From: Antribacter gilvus
GTDB taxonomy: Bacteria > Actinomycetota > Actinomycetes > Actinomycetales > Cellulomonadaceae
Assembly (NCBI RefSeq): GCF_003946865.1
Contig: NZ_QXTH01000003.1
Span: 186,001 to 250,000 of the forward strand
DNA length: 64,000 nucleotides
Direction: 5' to 3'
Shown here: piece after piece, positions 27,816-35,524 of the stretch
How the letters are laid out: each line of letters opens with the position of its first letter
Position numbering within the stretch: the stretch's first letter is position 1
Notes under the pieces: generated by a model
Seen by the model: the letters and a program-made list of their open reading frames with translations, nothing else
Databases searched by the model: none
What the model was told of the DNA's origin: nothing
Made by a program: the position numbers and the translations under genes

Positions 27816-28217
27816 CTACTCCGCGCCCGGACCCCTGGCGGCGAGGTAGTCGTCCCGGAGCCGCTTCGGTGCGCGGTCCAGCCACGCGTCCACGACCAGC
27901 TCCTCGAGCTCCTCCGGCGAGATCGCGTCGAGCAGCAGCAGGACCGCGGGGTACCCGTCGAGGTGCGAGACGGTGAAGAAGACGTCCGGGTTCGCGGCGA
28001 TCAGCGCCTGCTTCTCGCCCTCGTCGGCCACCCGGACGCCGAGGATCGCCCCGACCGGCGCCGCAGCGCCCAGCTCGGCCCGGTCCTTGGTGCGCAGCGG
28101 CCGGTCCCAGACGAACCCCTTGTCGCGGACGCACCACATCGGCGATCCCCAGGAGACCTTCTCGGTCACCTCGGGCAGGGCGAGGGCGAGCCGTCGGACG
28201 TCGTCGAACGTGGCCAT
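27816..28217 (-). CDS. MmcQ/YjbR family protein
   Basis: 133 residues from ATG 28217. Sequence landmarks of the YjbR fold are MATFDDVRRLALALPEVTEKVSWG, MWCVRDKGFVWDR, ALIAANPDVFFTVSHLDGYPAVLL and VDAWLDRAPKRL. The fold resembles CyaY-like or DNA-binding proteins; function is not established for the family. A TACTGT element 6 nt before the ATG and the absence of a Shine-Dalgarno indicate a probable leaderless start. No operon partner is evident. Confidence 0.88.
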   Translation of the reverse strand: MATFDDVRRLALALPEVTEKVSWGSPMWCVRDKGFVWDRPLRTKDRAELGAAAPVGAILGVRVADEGEKQALIAANPDVFFTVSHLDGYPAVLLLLDAISPEELEELVVDAWLDRAPKRLRDDYLAARGPGAE

Positions 28218-28223
28218 GGTCCG

Positions 28224-28229
28224 ACAGTA
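28224..28229 (-). promoter_or_regulatory. Leaderless-type -10 before the YjbR gene
   Basis: On the minus strand TACTGT is followed by CGGACC and the ATG at 28217. This fits a transcript starting at the start codon. Confidence 0.5.
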
Positions 28230-28273
28230 GCCACAGCGGCCGCGCGACGACACAGCGGGGCTCCGGCGTGGCG

Positions 28274-28816
28274 TCAGTCGCACTCCCCGCAGCGCCCGGA
28301 GGGGAGCAGCTCCAGGTAGCAGGACGTGCACACGCCCCGCTCCCGCTCGGCGGGCTTCCGGGTGCCGCCGTCGGAGACCTCGTAGGCGACGGGCAGCTCC
28401 TCCCGCGTGAGGACGCCGTCGACCCGGTGCGCCACGTACGACTTGTAGAACTCGGCGGTCGACGCCGCCCCCTGGGCAGGGGCCACGGCGATGTAGCTGC
28501 TCGACGGCGGGATCCAGATGACAGACCGGTCGGGGCGGCCGGCGATGTCTCGCATCCGCGGCCGGTTCTCCAGGGGCGCCTGGAAGGCCTCCAGCGCGTC
28601 CTCGAAGGAGGTGAAGTAGCGCCGCCGGCTGCCGCTCAGCACCCGGCGGCAGGACTTGCACAGCTCCAGCTGGTCGACCTCCGCCGAGGTGGCGGGCCGC
28701 ATCGTGGCGATCTTCTGCTCGGTCTGGTGCTGGCAGTCGTCCGAGTGCAGCATCTTCGATCCCGGGACGACGTACAGCTCGTCGAGTGAGACGCCCTCGG
28801 GGAGTTCCGTAGTCAT
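28274..28816 (-). CDS. Uncharacterised protein with two Cys/His clusters
   Basis: 180 residues from ATG 28816 (MTTELPEGVSL). An upstream GTG at 28903 would add 29 Arg/Ala-rich residues; it lies 13 bp after the VWA stop with AAGGA nearby, so it cannot be excluded. Two putative zinc sites are visible: HSDDCQH...LCKSC in the N-terminal half (about 24-55), and the C-terminal CTSCYLELLPSGRCGEC. I do not recognise a family. The central part has YKSYVAHRVDGVLTREELPVAYEV. It sits downstream of the VWA gene and may be cotranscribed. Confidence 0.7.
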   Translation of the reverse strand: MTTELPEGVSLDELYVVPGSKMLHSDDCQHQTEQKIATMRPATSAEVDQLELCKSCRRVLSGSRRRYFTSFEDALEAFQAPLENRPRMRDIAGRPDRSVIWIPPSSSYIAVAPAQGAASTAEFYKSYVAHRVDGVLTREELPVAYEVSDGGTRKPAERERGVCTSCYLELLPSGRCGECD

Positions 28817-28916
28817 GCGGGGGAGTATTCCGGGACCCACTGACATGCCCGCCGCGCGGGCCTCCGCGCGGGCCTCCTCGCGCCGGCGAGCGCGAGGAGA
28901 CACGTTCGCCGAGTCC

Positions 28917-29666
28917 TTACTCCTGGTCGTCGCCCCGCTTGCTGAACGATCCGGGCGCGGCCGGCGGGGCCGGCGTCGCCACCCGGCGCTGCGGCTGGGC
29001 GGACCCCCGCGTGCCGGAGGACCCGACGGCCGCGGCCCGGTCCTCCTCGGTGTAGAACGCGGCAGGGGCGGGCGCCGAGCCCGGCGCCGCCGCCGCGTAC
29101 CGCATCCGGGCGGTCCCGCGCGACGTGGCGGCCATGGCCGCGCCGACGTTCCCCGCGTCGTACGTCAGGGACCGGTCCCGCCGCACGCCGAGCGACGCGC
29201 CCACCTCGATCGCGTCCTGGTTCGCCCCCATGTACAGGAACGCCCAGCCGTCCTTGGTCTCCTTCTCGGTGACGAGCGCCTTGATGGCGGCGTTCGTGTA
29301 CTCCTTGGACGCGTTCTCGTACCCGTCGGTCATGATGCCGACCAGCACGGTCGCGGGGCGCTCCTCGTCGGACATCGCCGCGAGCCGCTCGCTCGTGGTG
29401 TGCACGAGCCGGGCGATGGAGTCGAGCAGGGCGGTGGTGCCGCGCGGCTCCAGCACGAGGGACGGCACGTCCTCGACGGGCTTGTCCGCGTAGACCTCCT
29501 CGTACCGGTCGTCGAACTGGGCCAGCGTCACGGTGCAGCGTCCCGGCGTGGCCTTCTGCTCGGCCATGAACAGGTCGAACCCCTGGATCGTGGCTTCCTT
29601 CATGGCCTGCATCGACCCGGACCGGTCGAGCAGCATCGCGATGTGGGTGAAGCTCGTGTCTGCCAT
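28917..29666 (-). CDS. von Willebrand factor A domain protein
   Basis: 249 residues from ATG 29666 (AAGGTGG 6 nt upstream); a GTG at 29675 is possible. The MIDAS motif DRSGSM (D14, S16, S18) is intact, with EPRGTTAL and MTDGYEN completing the metal site. The first ~190 residues form the VWA fold. The end is an Ala/Pro/Ser-rich tail (QRRVATPAPPAAPGSF). No signal peptide, so it is cytoplasmic. VWA proteins often work with an AAA ATPase or as tellurite/stress scaffolds; no such partner is adjacent. Confidence 0.85.
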   Translation of the reverse strand: MADTSFTHIAMLLDRSGSMQAMKEATIQGFDLFMAEQKATPGRCTVTLAQFDDRYEEVYADKPVEDVPSLVLEPRGTTALLDSIARLVHTTSERLAAMSDEERPATVLVGIMTDGYENASKEYTNAAIKALVTEKETKDGWAFLYMGANQDAIEVGASLGVRRDRSLTYDAGNVGAAMAATSRGTARMRYAAAAPGSAPAPAAFYTEEDRAAAVGSSGTRGSAQPQRRVATPAPPAAPGSFSKRGDDQE

Positions 29667-29692
29667 GGTGGCCACCTTCCGTGTGGTTGTGA

Positions 29693-30076
29693 TCAGGTGC
29701 GACGCCGGAACCGCAACGGCTCCACCGTGGGCCCCTGCGGCGGCTCCTGCCCCCGCTCGCGGTCGTACCGCGCGCGGGCGAGACCCTCGGACGTCACGCG
29801 CCCGTCGTGGCTCCCGTACGGCGCCAGGGCCGCGGTGCGCCCCACGCGTGGCGGCACCGTGTTCGGCGCCACCCCGGCGGCCTCCGCGACCGCCCGTACG
29901 GACGCCCCGGCCAGCAGCGCCTCGGCCATGGCCTCGTCGAGCGCCCCGTCGAGCAGTGCCCGAGCGCGGGCGAGATGCTCGACGGCGGCGTCGGCCTCCG
30001 CCAGTGCCGCCGCCTCGAGCGCGGCCCGGGCACGGTCGAGGTGCGGTCGGTCCGGAAGCTCTCGTGACGACGTCAT
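29693..30076 (-). CDS. Small protein with helix-turn-helix-like segment
   Basis: 127 residues on the minus strand. The first half is Ala/Glu/Arg-rich helix (about 12-55). Residues about 48-75, LLAGASVRAVAEAAGVAPNTVP, have a helix-turn-helix pattern. The end (RARYDRERGQEPPQGPTVEPLRFRRRT) is basic and unstructured. No family assigned. It starts 26 bp upstream of the VWA gene and points the same way, so the two may share a transcript and it may be a regulator; that is inference. Confidence 0.65.
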   Translation of the reverse strand: MTSSRELPDRPHLDRARAALEAAALAEADAAVEHLARARALLDGALDEAMAEALLAGASVRAVAEAAGVAPNTVPPRVGRTAALAPYGSHDGRVTSEGLARARYDRERGQEPPQGPTVEPLRFRRRT

Positions 30077-30156
30077 ACGAGCAGCCTATGCGCAGTTACT
30101 GCACACGCGCAATAGGTGCACACCAGAAGGCTCGGCGCGCACCAGCGGGACGGCAC

Positions 30157-30579
30157 CTACTCGTCGTCCTCCCACCCGAGGTTGCGGGCGATCTTCTCCA
30201 GGGTCGTCAGCAGGTGCGCATAGTCGTCGCCGCTCACGCCGCCCGTCGTACGCTCGCGGATCTGCCCCACGGCGCCCGCCTGGACCCGCTGCGTGGTCTC
30301 ACGGCCCGCGGCGGTGAGGCCCAGGCCGTCGGGCGCGTGCTCCACGAGCCCTCTCCGGACGAGCACGTCCAGGTCCGGGGCGCTGGTCTCGTCGCCGCTC
30401 AGGAACGGAGCCAGCGCGACGTCCAGGTCAGCCGGAGTGCGCGCCCCGTGGCCGGTGGCGTTCAGCAGCTGCCACTGGCGCCGGGTGAGCCCGGCGTCCG
30501 CGGCCGCGGCCTCGAACTGCGCGTCGATGAGCCGGTCCACGGTCTTGAGCCAGTAACCGAGCGGGCGCATGGCGGGCAT
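30157..30579 (-). CDS. MarR-like winged-helix protein
   Basis: 140 residues from ATG 30579, chosen because AGGAGG lies 5 nt upstream and the upstream extension is unlike the family. It begins MPAMRPLGYWLKTVDRLIDAQFEAAAADAGLTRRQWQLLNAT, matching the N-terminal helices of MarR proteins. The wing region is LDVLVRRGLVEHAPDGLGLTAAGRETTQRV. The C-terminal helix is HLLTTLEKIARNLGW. It probably represses genes nearby; ligand unknown. Confidence 0.82.
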   Translation of the reverse strand: MPAMRPLGYWLKTVDRLIDAQFEAAAADAGLTRRQWQLLNATGHGARTPADLDVALAPFLSGDETSAPDLDVLVRRGLVEHAPDGLGLTAAGRETTQRVQAGAVGQIRERTTGGVSGDDYAHLLTTLEKIARNLGWEDDE

Positions 30580-30619
30580 AGAGCCTCCTGTCGTCGCGGC
30601 AGTGCCTTCCCGAGTCACC

Positions 30620-32740
30620 CTAGGCGCCGACACCCAGCCTCACCAGCCGCTTCGTCGCGCGGGTGAGGGCCACGTACAGGTCGCGCTCACCGCCCGGCCG
30701 TGCGGACGCGATCAGGTCGGGATCCACCACCACGACCGTGTCGAACTCCAGCCCGCGGGCCTGCGGGGCGGGCACGAGCCGCGCGCCGGCCCGCTCCACG
30801 AGGTCCGCGAGACGGGCGGCGGCACCCTCCGCGCACACCACCCCGACGAGGTCCTCGGGGTGGGCCTCGGCCTCCTCGTCGAGCACGCTGCGGAGCGTCG
30901 TGGCCGCCTCGTCCGCCGCGCAGGCAAGCACCCGGGGCGGCTCTCCGTGCCGCAGCGACCGGCTGAGCTCCTGGGCCGGCGCGATGTGCGCGAGGAGCGC
31001 CCGGGTGGCCTCGAGGATCTCCGTCGTCGTCCGGTAGTTGACGCTGAGCGTCCGCACTTCGTACCGCTCGCCCACGTGCGGGGCGACGGCCTCGTCCCAG
31101 CCACCGGCCTCGGTGGCCGGCCCGGCCTGGGCGAAGTCGCCCACGACGGTCAGCGACCGGGCGGGGCAGCGTCGCAGGACCGCCCGCCACTGCAGGGGCG
31201 TGAGCTCCTGGGCCTCGTCCACCACCACGTGCCCGAACGTCCGGGCGGGCGGTCCGTCCACGAGCTCGGCGGCCTCGTCGAGCAACGGGGCGTCGGCGAC
31301 GGTCCACGTGCCGCGCCAGCGGATCACCTCGGCGTCGTCGGCCGACAACCCGGGCGCCCGTGGCTCCTCCAGGAAGTCGCGCACCAGGTCCGTCGCGTCC
31401 AGTCGGGGCCACAGACCCTCGACGGCGCGGTCGAACGCGGGGTCGGTCTCGAGCTCGTCCCGGAGGGCGTCCGGGTCGAACTCCTCGGAGAGGTCTGAGC
31501 GCGGTGTGTCGTCCAGCCCGAGGGCGCGCAGGTCGGCGGCCGCGGCCCGGTCGAAGTCCATGCCGGTCATCTGCGAGACCTCCGCCTCCAGGCGGGCGAG
31601 CTGGTCCACGGCCTGGGCCTCGACCGCCCGGACGAGCATCTCGGCCAGGTGCTCCTTGAACACCGCCCGGGCGCGGTTGTGCGCCAGCCCGCTCCCGGTC
31701 GCGCGCTCGCGGGCGTCGGCCACCACCTGCTCGCCGAGCACCACGGGGTCGCCACCCACGGGCACGCTCAGACCTCCGGACGGTGCCTGACGGGCGCGCA
31801 CCATCCCGGCCAGGGCCTCCGCCAGGGCCGGCCGGCCCTTGATCCGCACCTCGTGGTGCCCGGCGTCGCCTCCCGCCCCGTCCGCTCCGACCTCACGACG
31901 GGCGGGGCTCGCCGCGGCCAGGTTGCCGAGCGCGAGGTCGCCGACCGTCGCGAGGAGCACGTCGTTCTCGCCCAGCGAGGGCAGCACGTGCGCGATGTAG
32001 TCGAGGAACCTCGCGTTGGGCCCCACCACGAGGACGCCCTGGTCGGCCACCCCGGGGAACGCGTAGAGCACGTACGCGGCGCGGTGCAGGGCCACGACCG
32101 TCTTTGCCGTGCCGGGCCCGCCCTGCACGACGGTCACGCCGCGGTGCTCCGACCGGACGATCGCGTCCTGCTCCGCCTGGAGCGTCGCCGCGGCGTCGCG
32201 CATCTGCCCGGTGCGGGCCGCGGCCAGCGCCTCGACGAGGGGCCCGTCGCCGACGACGTCGTCCCCGCCCGGGTCGGACCCGTCGAGCACCTCGTCGCTC
32301 ACCTCGCGGACGGTCCGCGCGTCGAGCCGCAGGTGCCGGCGGCGGCGGAGGCCCAGAGGCTCGGCGGGGGTGGCGGCGTAGAAGGGCCGTGCCGCGTCGG
32401 CGCGCCAGTCGACGAGGAGAGGATCGGGGCGGTCGGGGTGCTGCAGGCCGAGACGACCTACGTGCAGCGCGGTGCCGCCCGTGGTGTCGACCCGCCCGAA
32501 GCAGAGCCCGTGCTCCGCATCCTCCAGACGGCGAAGCCGCTGAGTCAGCCGGGCGACGGTCGCCTCCCGCGCATGGAGCTCGGCAGGGCCGTCGGAGGGC
32601 TCGCGGAGCGCGGAGCCGAGGGCGGTGCGGGCACCCTCGCGGGCGTGGTCGAGGGTGGCGTACATGCGGTCCACGTGGGTCTGCTCGGCGGCGGTCTGGC
32701 GGGTGAGCGGGCTCGTCGTGGGGTCCGTGCGGTGCGGCAA
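30620..32740 (-). CDS. helD: HelD-like RNA polymerase-associated ATPase
   Basis: 706 residues from TTG 32740, supported by AAGGAG about 9 nt upstream. A long N-terminal coiled arm (AAEQTHVDRMYATLDHAREG) precedes UvrD/Rep-type motor domains. Motif I is VVQGGPGTAKTVVALHRAAYVL: Ala212 stands where homologs have Gly (GTGKT). Motif II is VVVDEAQEL, followed by SLTVVGDFAQAG, LSVNYRTT and LYVALTRATKRL. HelD removes or recycles RNA polymerase and confers rifampicin tolerance in some actinobacteria. The Gly-to-Ala change keeps the Lys and Thr, so activity is plausible. Confidence 0.88.
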   Translation of the reverse strand: MPHRTDPTTSPLTRQTAAEQTHVDRMYATLDHAREGARTALGSALREPSDGPAELHAREATVARLTQRLRRLEDAEHGLCFGRVDTTGGTALHVGRLGLQHPDRPDPLLVDWRADAARPFYAATPAEPLGLRRRRHLRLDARTVREVSDEVLDGSDPGGDDVVGDGPLVEALAAARTGQMRDAAATLQAEQDAIVRSEHRGVTVVQGGPGTAKTVVALHRAAYVLYAFPGVADQGVLVVGPNARFLDYIAHVLPSLGENDVLLATVGDLALGNLAAASPARREVGADGAGGDAGHHEVRIKGRPALAEALAGMVRARQAPSGGLSVPVGGDPVVLGEQVVADARERATGSGLAHNRARAVFKEHLAEMLVRAVEAQAVDQLARLEAEVSQMTGMDFDRAAAADLRALGLDDTPRSDLSEEFDPDALRDELETDPAFDRAVEGLWPRLDATDLVRDFLEEPRAPGLSADDAEVIRWRGTWTVADAPLLDEAAELVDGPPARTFGHVVVDEAQELTPLQWRAVLRRCPARSLTVVGDFAQAGPATEAGGWDEAVAPHVGERYEVRTLSVNYRTTTEILEATRALLAHIAPAQELSRSLRHGEPPRVLACAADEAATTLRSVLDEEAEAHPEDLVGVVCAEGAAARLADLVERAGARLVPAPQARGLEFDTVVVVDPDLIASARPGGERDLYVALTRATKRLVRLGVGA

Positions 32741-32836
32741 GAGGGCTGCTCCTTCGAAGGCGGCCTTCTACCCTAGGGGACATGGCGGACGAGCGGCGCG
32801 TGACACGCCGTCGGGCAGCGTGTGCCCCGGCCGCCG

Positions 32837-33523
32837 TCAGACCGACTGCCGGACCGGCGCCGACGCCTCGTAGTCCGCGGTGACGCGGGCCGTGACCTCG
32901 AGGTCGCCGGGGGAGAGCTCGAGCTGGGGTCCGGCGTCGGCCGCCATGGCGAACATGCGCCGCTCGGGGTGGCCGACGCCGGGGCCGCCCACGCCGGGGC
33001 GCAGACCGTCCTCGAACACGGCGACCGGCCGCACCTCGCCCAGTCCCAGGGCGGCGGCGTAGGCCTGCGCCCGCTCGGCCGTCTCCCGGGCGGCCTCGGT
33101 GCGAACCTCGGCGAGGAGGGTGTCACGCGTCTCCTCCGTGAGGTCCCACTCGACGCCCCCGAGGTCCACACCGTCGGTGTCGAGCACGTCGGTGATCCAC
33201 GCGGAGAGGGCGTCGAAGTCGGCGAACACGACGGAGAGCCCCGCCGAAGCGCGGAAGCGCCGCACCTTCTGCTCGCCCTGGTGCGCCTCGGGCTTCACCC
33301 AGTCCTCGAACGAGAACGCGTGCACCGACGAGGCGTCCCACCGCGTCGCCGCGCCCGACGACGCGTGCTCCCGCGCCTGGTCCACCAGGCGGGAGTGCAC
33401 GCGCCCCGCGGCGTCGGCCACCTCGGACCGGTCCGCCCCGGAGAAGGTCACCGACAGCCGGACGGTGCCGAGCTCGGCGGGGTGCGTGCGACGTGCGTGG
33501 CCTTCCACGCTGATGCGGGTCAT
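32837..33523 (-). CDS. SIMPL-domain (DUF541) protein
   Basis: 228 residues from ATG 33523 (MTRISVEGHARRTHPAELGTV). The SIMPL fold is recognised by VRLSVTFSGADRSEVADAAGRVHSRL, SVVFADFDALSAWITDVL and EARRETAERAQAYAAALGLGEVRPVAVFED-type strings. No signal peptide or lipobox is seen, unlike many SIMPL proteins. The fold forms ring-like oligomers in a few cases; role unknown. It is divergent from the gene at 33649. Confidence 0.85.
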   Translation of the reverse strand: MTRISVEGHARRTHPAELGTVRLSVTFSGADRSEVADAAGRVHSRLVDQAREHASSGAATRWDASSVHAFSFEDWVKPEAHQGEQKVRRFRASAGLSVVFADFDALSAWITDVLDTDGVDLGGVEWDLTEETRDTLLAEVRTEAARETAERAQAYAAALGLGEVRPVAVFEDGLRPGVGGPGVGHPERRMFAMAADAGPQLELSPGDLEVTARVTADYEASAPVRQSV

Positions 33524-33648
33524 GAGCCAGGAGTACCACGACGGCCGGTGCGGCGCGCGCACCGGACGCCGTCGTCGATCGCCGGGCGGTGGGTCGGACG
33601 GAACTCTCGTTCTGGTACGTTCTGCGCATTACCACAGGAGGAGACGCA

Positions 33649-34257
33649 GTGACGACTGACGCCGCAGCGGCACAGGCCGCGCCGGTTGAAGACCATGCCC
33701 CCGCTGTCGAGACGGACGTGCCCAGCCAGGCCGCCGCACCTCTGGCCGCGACGAACGACCCCGAGCCCGCGGACGCCGCACCGCGCACCCAGACGCTCGA
33801 GTCGCACGCCGCCGCGCGGCTGCACCAGCTCCTGGAGTCGGGCGTGGAGAAGCTGCCCGGCGAGGTGAGCAGCACCGTCTCGCGCGTGGCTGTCGCGCTC
33901 GCGATGTTCGGCAGCGAGATGACCAAGAAGGAGAAGCCGCCGACGGCGCTCGCGGCGGAGGCCGTGGGCCTCTTCAAGAGCCTGGACGGCGACGAGCCGG
34001 AGAAGCAGCGGGCCGCCCTCGAGACCGCGCTCGGTACCGTCGCGAACAAGATCGTCGGCGAGGACCAGCGCAGCCAGGCCCTCGAGGTGGCCGAGGAGGC
34101 CATCGGCCTCTGGAAGAAGGTGACGTCCACCGGTGCCGGCCTCGCGTCGTCCGACGGGGCCATGTCGCTGCGCGCGCTCTCCGGCCTCCTGCGGAAGGAC
34201 GGGCGCGACGAGGACGCCGACGAGACCGAGTCGGAGGCACGCCGCCTCGAGGCGTGA
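33649..34257 (+). CDS. Uncharacterised acidic helical protein
   Basis: 202 residues from GTG 33649, preceded by ACAGGAGGAGA. Residues 1-45 are Ala/Pro/Asp/Glu-rich and probably disordered. The rest is predicted mostly helical (AARLHQLLESGVEKLPGEVSSTVSRVAVALAMFG; ALAAEAVGLFKSL; RSQALEVAEEAIGLWKKV). No signal, metal motif or known domain. It stands 21 bp upstream of dxr and may be its cotranscribed partner. A TTCTGG...TACGTT region upstream could hold a promoter. Confidence 0.7.
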   Translation: MTTDAAAAQAAPVEDHAPAVETDVPSQAAAPLAATNDPEPADAAPRTQTLESHAAARLHQLLESGVEKLPGEVSSTVSRVAVALAMFGSEMTKKEKPPTALAAEAVGLFKSLDGDEPEKQRAALETALGTVANKIVGEDQRSQALEVAEEAIGLWKKVTSTGAGLASSDGAMSLRALSGLLRKDGRDEDADETESEARRLEA

Positions 34258-34278
34258 CCGACCTGGGAGGATGACGCC

Positions 34279-35454
34279 ATGCGTAGCGTCACCATCCTCG
34301 GATCCACGGGCTCCATCGGCACCCAGGCCATCGACGTCGTCCTCCGCAACCCGGACCGCTTCCGGGTCGAGGCGCTGAGCGCCGGCGGCTCGGACCTCGC
34401 GGGCCTTGCCCGCCAGGCGACGGCGCTCCGGGTGAGCGCCGTCGCGGTGGCCGACGCCGGAGCCCGCCCCACGCTGCTCGCCCACCTCGCGGACGCCGGC
34501 GCCTCGGGCATCGAGGTGCTCGCCGGGCCCGACGCCGCCACCGAGCTGGCCGGCCGGGGGAGCGACGTGGTGCTCAACGGCATCACCGGCTCGGTGGGCC
34601 TGCGCCCCACGCTCGCCGCCCTCGGGGCAGGCTCCACGCTCGCGCTCGCGAACAAGGAGTCCCTCGTGGTGGGCGGCGCGCTCGTCAAGGCGGCCTGGAC
34701 ACGGCCCGACCAGGTGGTCCCCGTGGACTCCGAGCACTCCGCGATCGCGCAGGCGCTGCGTTCCGGGCAGCGGGCCGAGGTGCGCAAGCTCGTCGTGACC
34801 GCCAGCGGCGGGCCGTTCCGCGGGCGCTCGCGGGCCGAGCTGCGCGACGTGACTCCCGCCCAGGCGCTCAAGCACCCCAACTTCTCGATGGGCCGCGTCA
34901 TCACCACGAACTCCGCGACCCTGGTCAACAAGGGTCTCGAGGTGATCGAGGCGCACCTCCTCTTCGACGTGCCGTTCTCCGCGATCGACGTGGTGGTGCA
35001 CCCGCAGCAGATGATCCACTCCATGGTCGAGTTCGTGGACGGGTCCACCATCGCCCAGGCGGGCCCGCCGCGGATGCTCGTGCCCATCGCCCTCGGCCTG
35101 TCGTGGCCGGAGCGGCTCGCCGACGTCGACGTGGCGGTCGACTGGACGCAGGCCGCCAGCTGGGAGTTCGCGCCCCTCGACGACGAGGCGTTCCCGGCGG
35201 TGCGCCTCGCCCGCCAGGTCGGCGAGGCCGGCGGGACGTTCCCGGCCGTCTACAACGCGGCGAACGAGGTGTGCGTCGACGCGTTCCACGACGGCGCCAT
35301 CGGGTTCCTGGACATCGTGGACACCGTCGCGGCCGTCGTGGAGGAGCACGGGGGCGGGGACGCGTCGAGCGTCGAGGGCGTGCTGGAGGCGGACGCGTGG
35401 GCGCGGGCACGCGCGGCGGAGGTCCTGACGGCCTCGTCGCCTTCGCCGAGATAG
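34279..35454 (+). CDS. dxr: 1-deoxy-D-xylulose 5-phosphate reductoisomerase
   Basis: 391 residues. The NADPH site is LGSTGSIGTQAIDVV. The conserved LANKESLVVGG and the catalytic VPVDSEHSAI are intact. SGGPFRGRS, ALKHPNFSMGRVITTNSATLVNKGLE and VVHPQQMIHSMVEFVDGS follow. It makes MEP from DXP in non-mevalonate isoprenoid synthesis. It leads the dxr-rseP-ispG block, with ispG later in the same pathway. GGGAGG precedes the ATG. Confidence 0.97.
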   Translation: MRSVTILGSTGSIGTQAIDVVLRNPDRFRVEALSAGGSDLAGLARQATALRVSAVAVADAGARPTLLAHLADAGASGIEVLAGPDAATELAGRGSDVVLNGITGSVGLRPTLAALGAGSTLALANKESLVVGGALVKAAWTRPDQVVPVDSEHSAIAQALRSGQRAEVRKLVVTASGGPFRGRSRAELRDVTPAQALKHPNFSMGRVITTNSATLVNKGLEVIEAHLLFDVPFSAIDVVVHPQQMIHSMVEFVDGSTIAQAGPPRMLVPIALGLSWPERLADVDVAVDWTQAASWEFAPLDDEAFPAVRLARQVGEAGGTFPAVYNAANEVCVDAFHDGAIGFLDIVDTVAAVVEEHGGGDASSVEGVLEADAWARARAAEVLTASSPSPR

Positions 35455-35512
35455 GGGGGTGTCCGGCGAGACAGGCCTCGGGAGGGGGCAGCGGGCGTCC
35501 CGGTGCGTGACG

Positions 35513-35518
35513 TAGTCT
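35513..35518 (+). promoter_or_regulatory. Leaderless-type -10 before rseP
   Basis: TAGTCT is followed by 6 nt (CGGCGC) and the GTG start at 35525. No Shine-Dalgarno is present. Confidence 0.5.
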
Positions 35519-35524
35519 CGGCGC

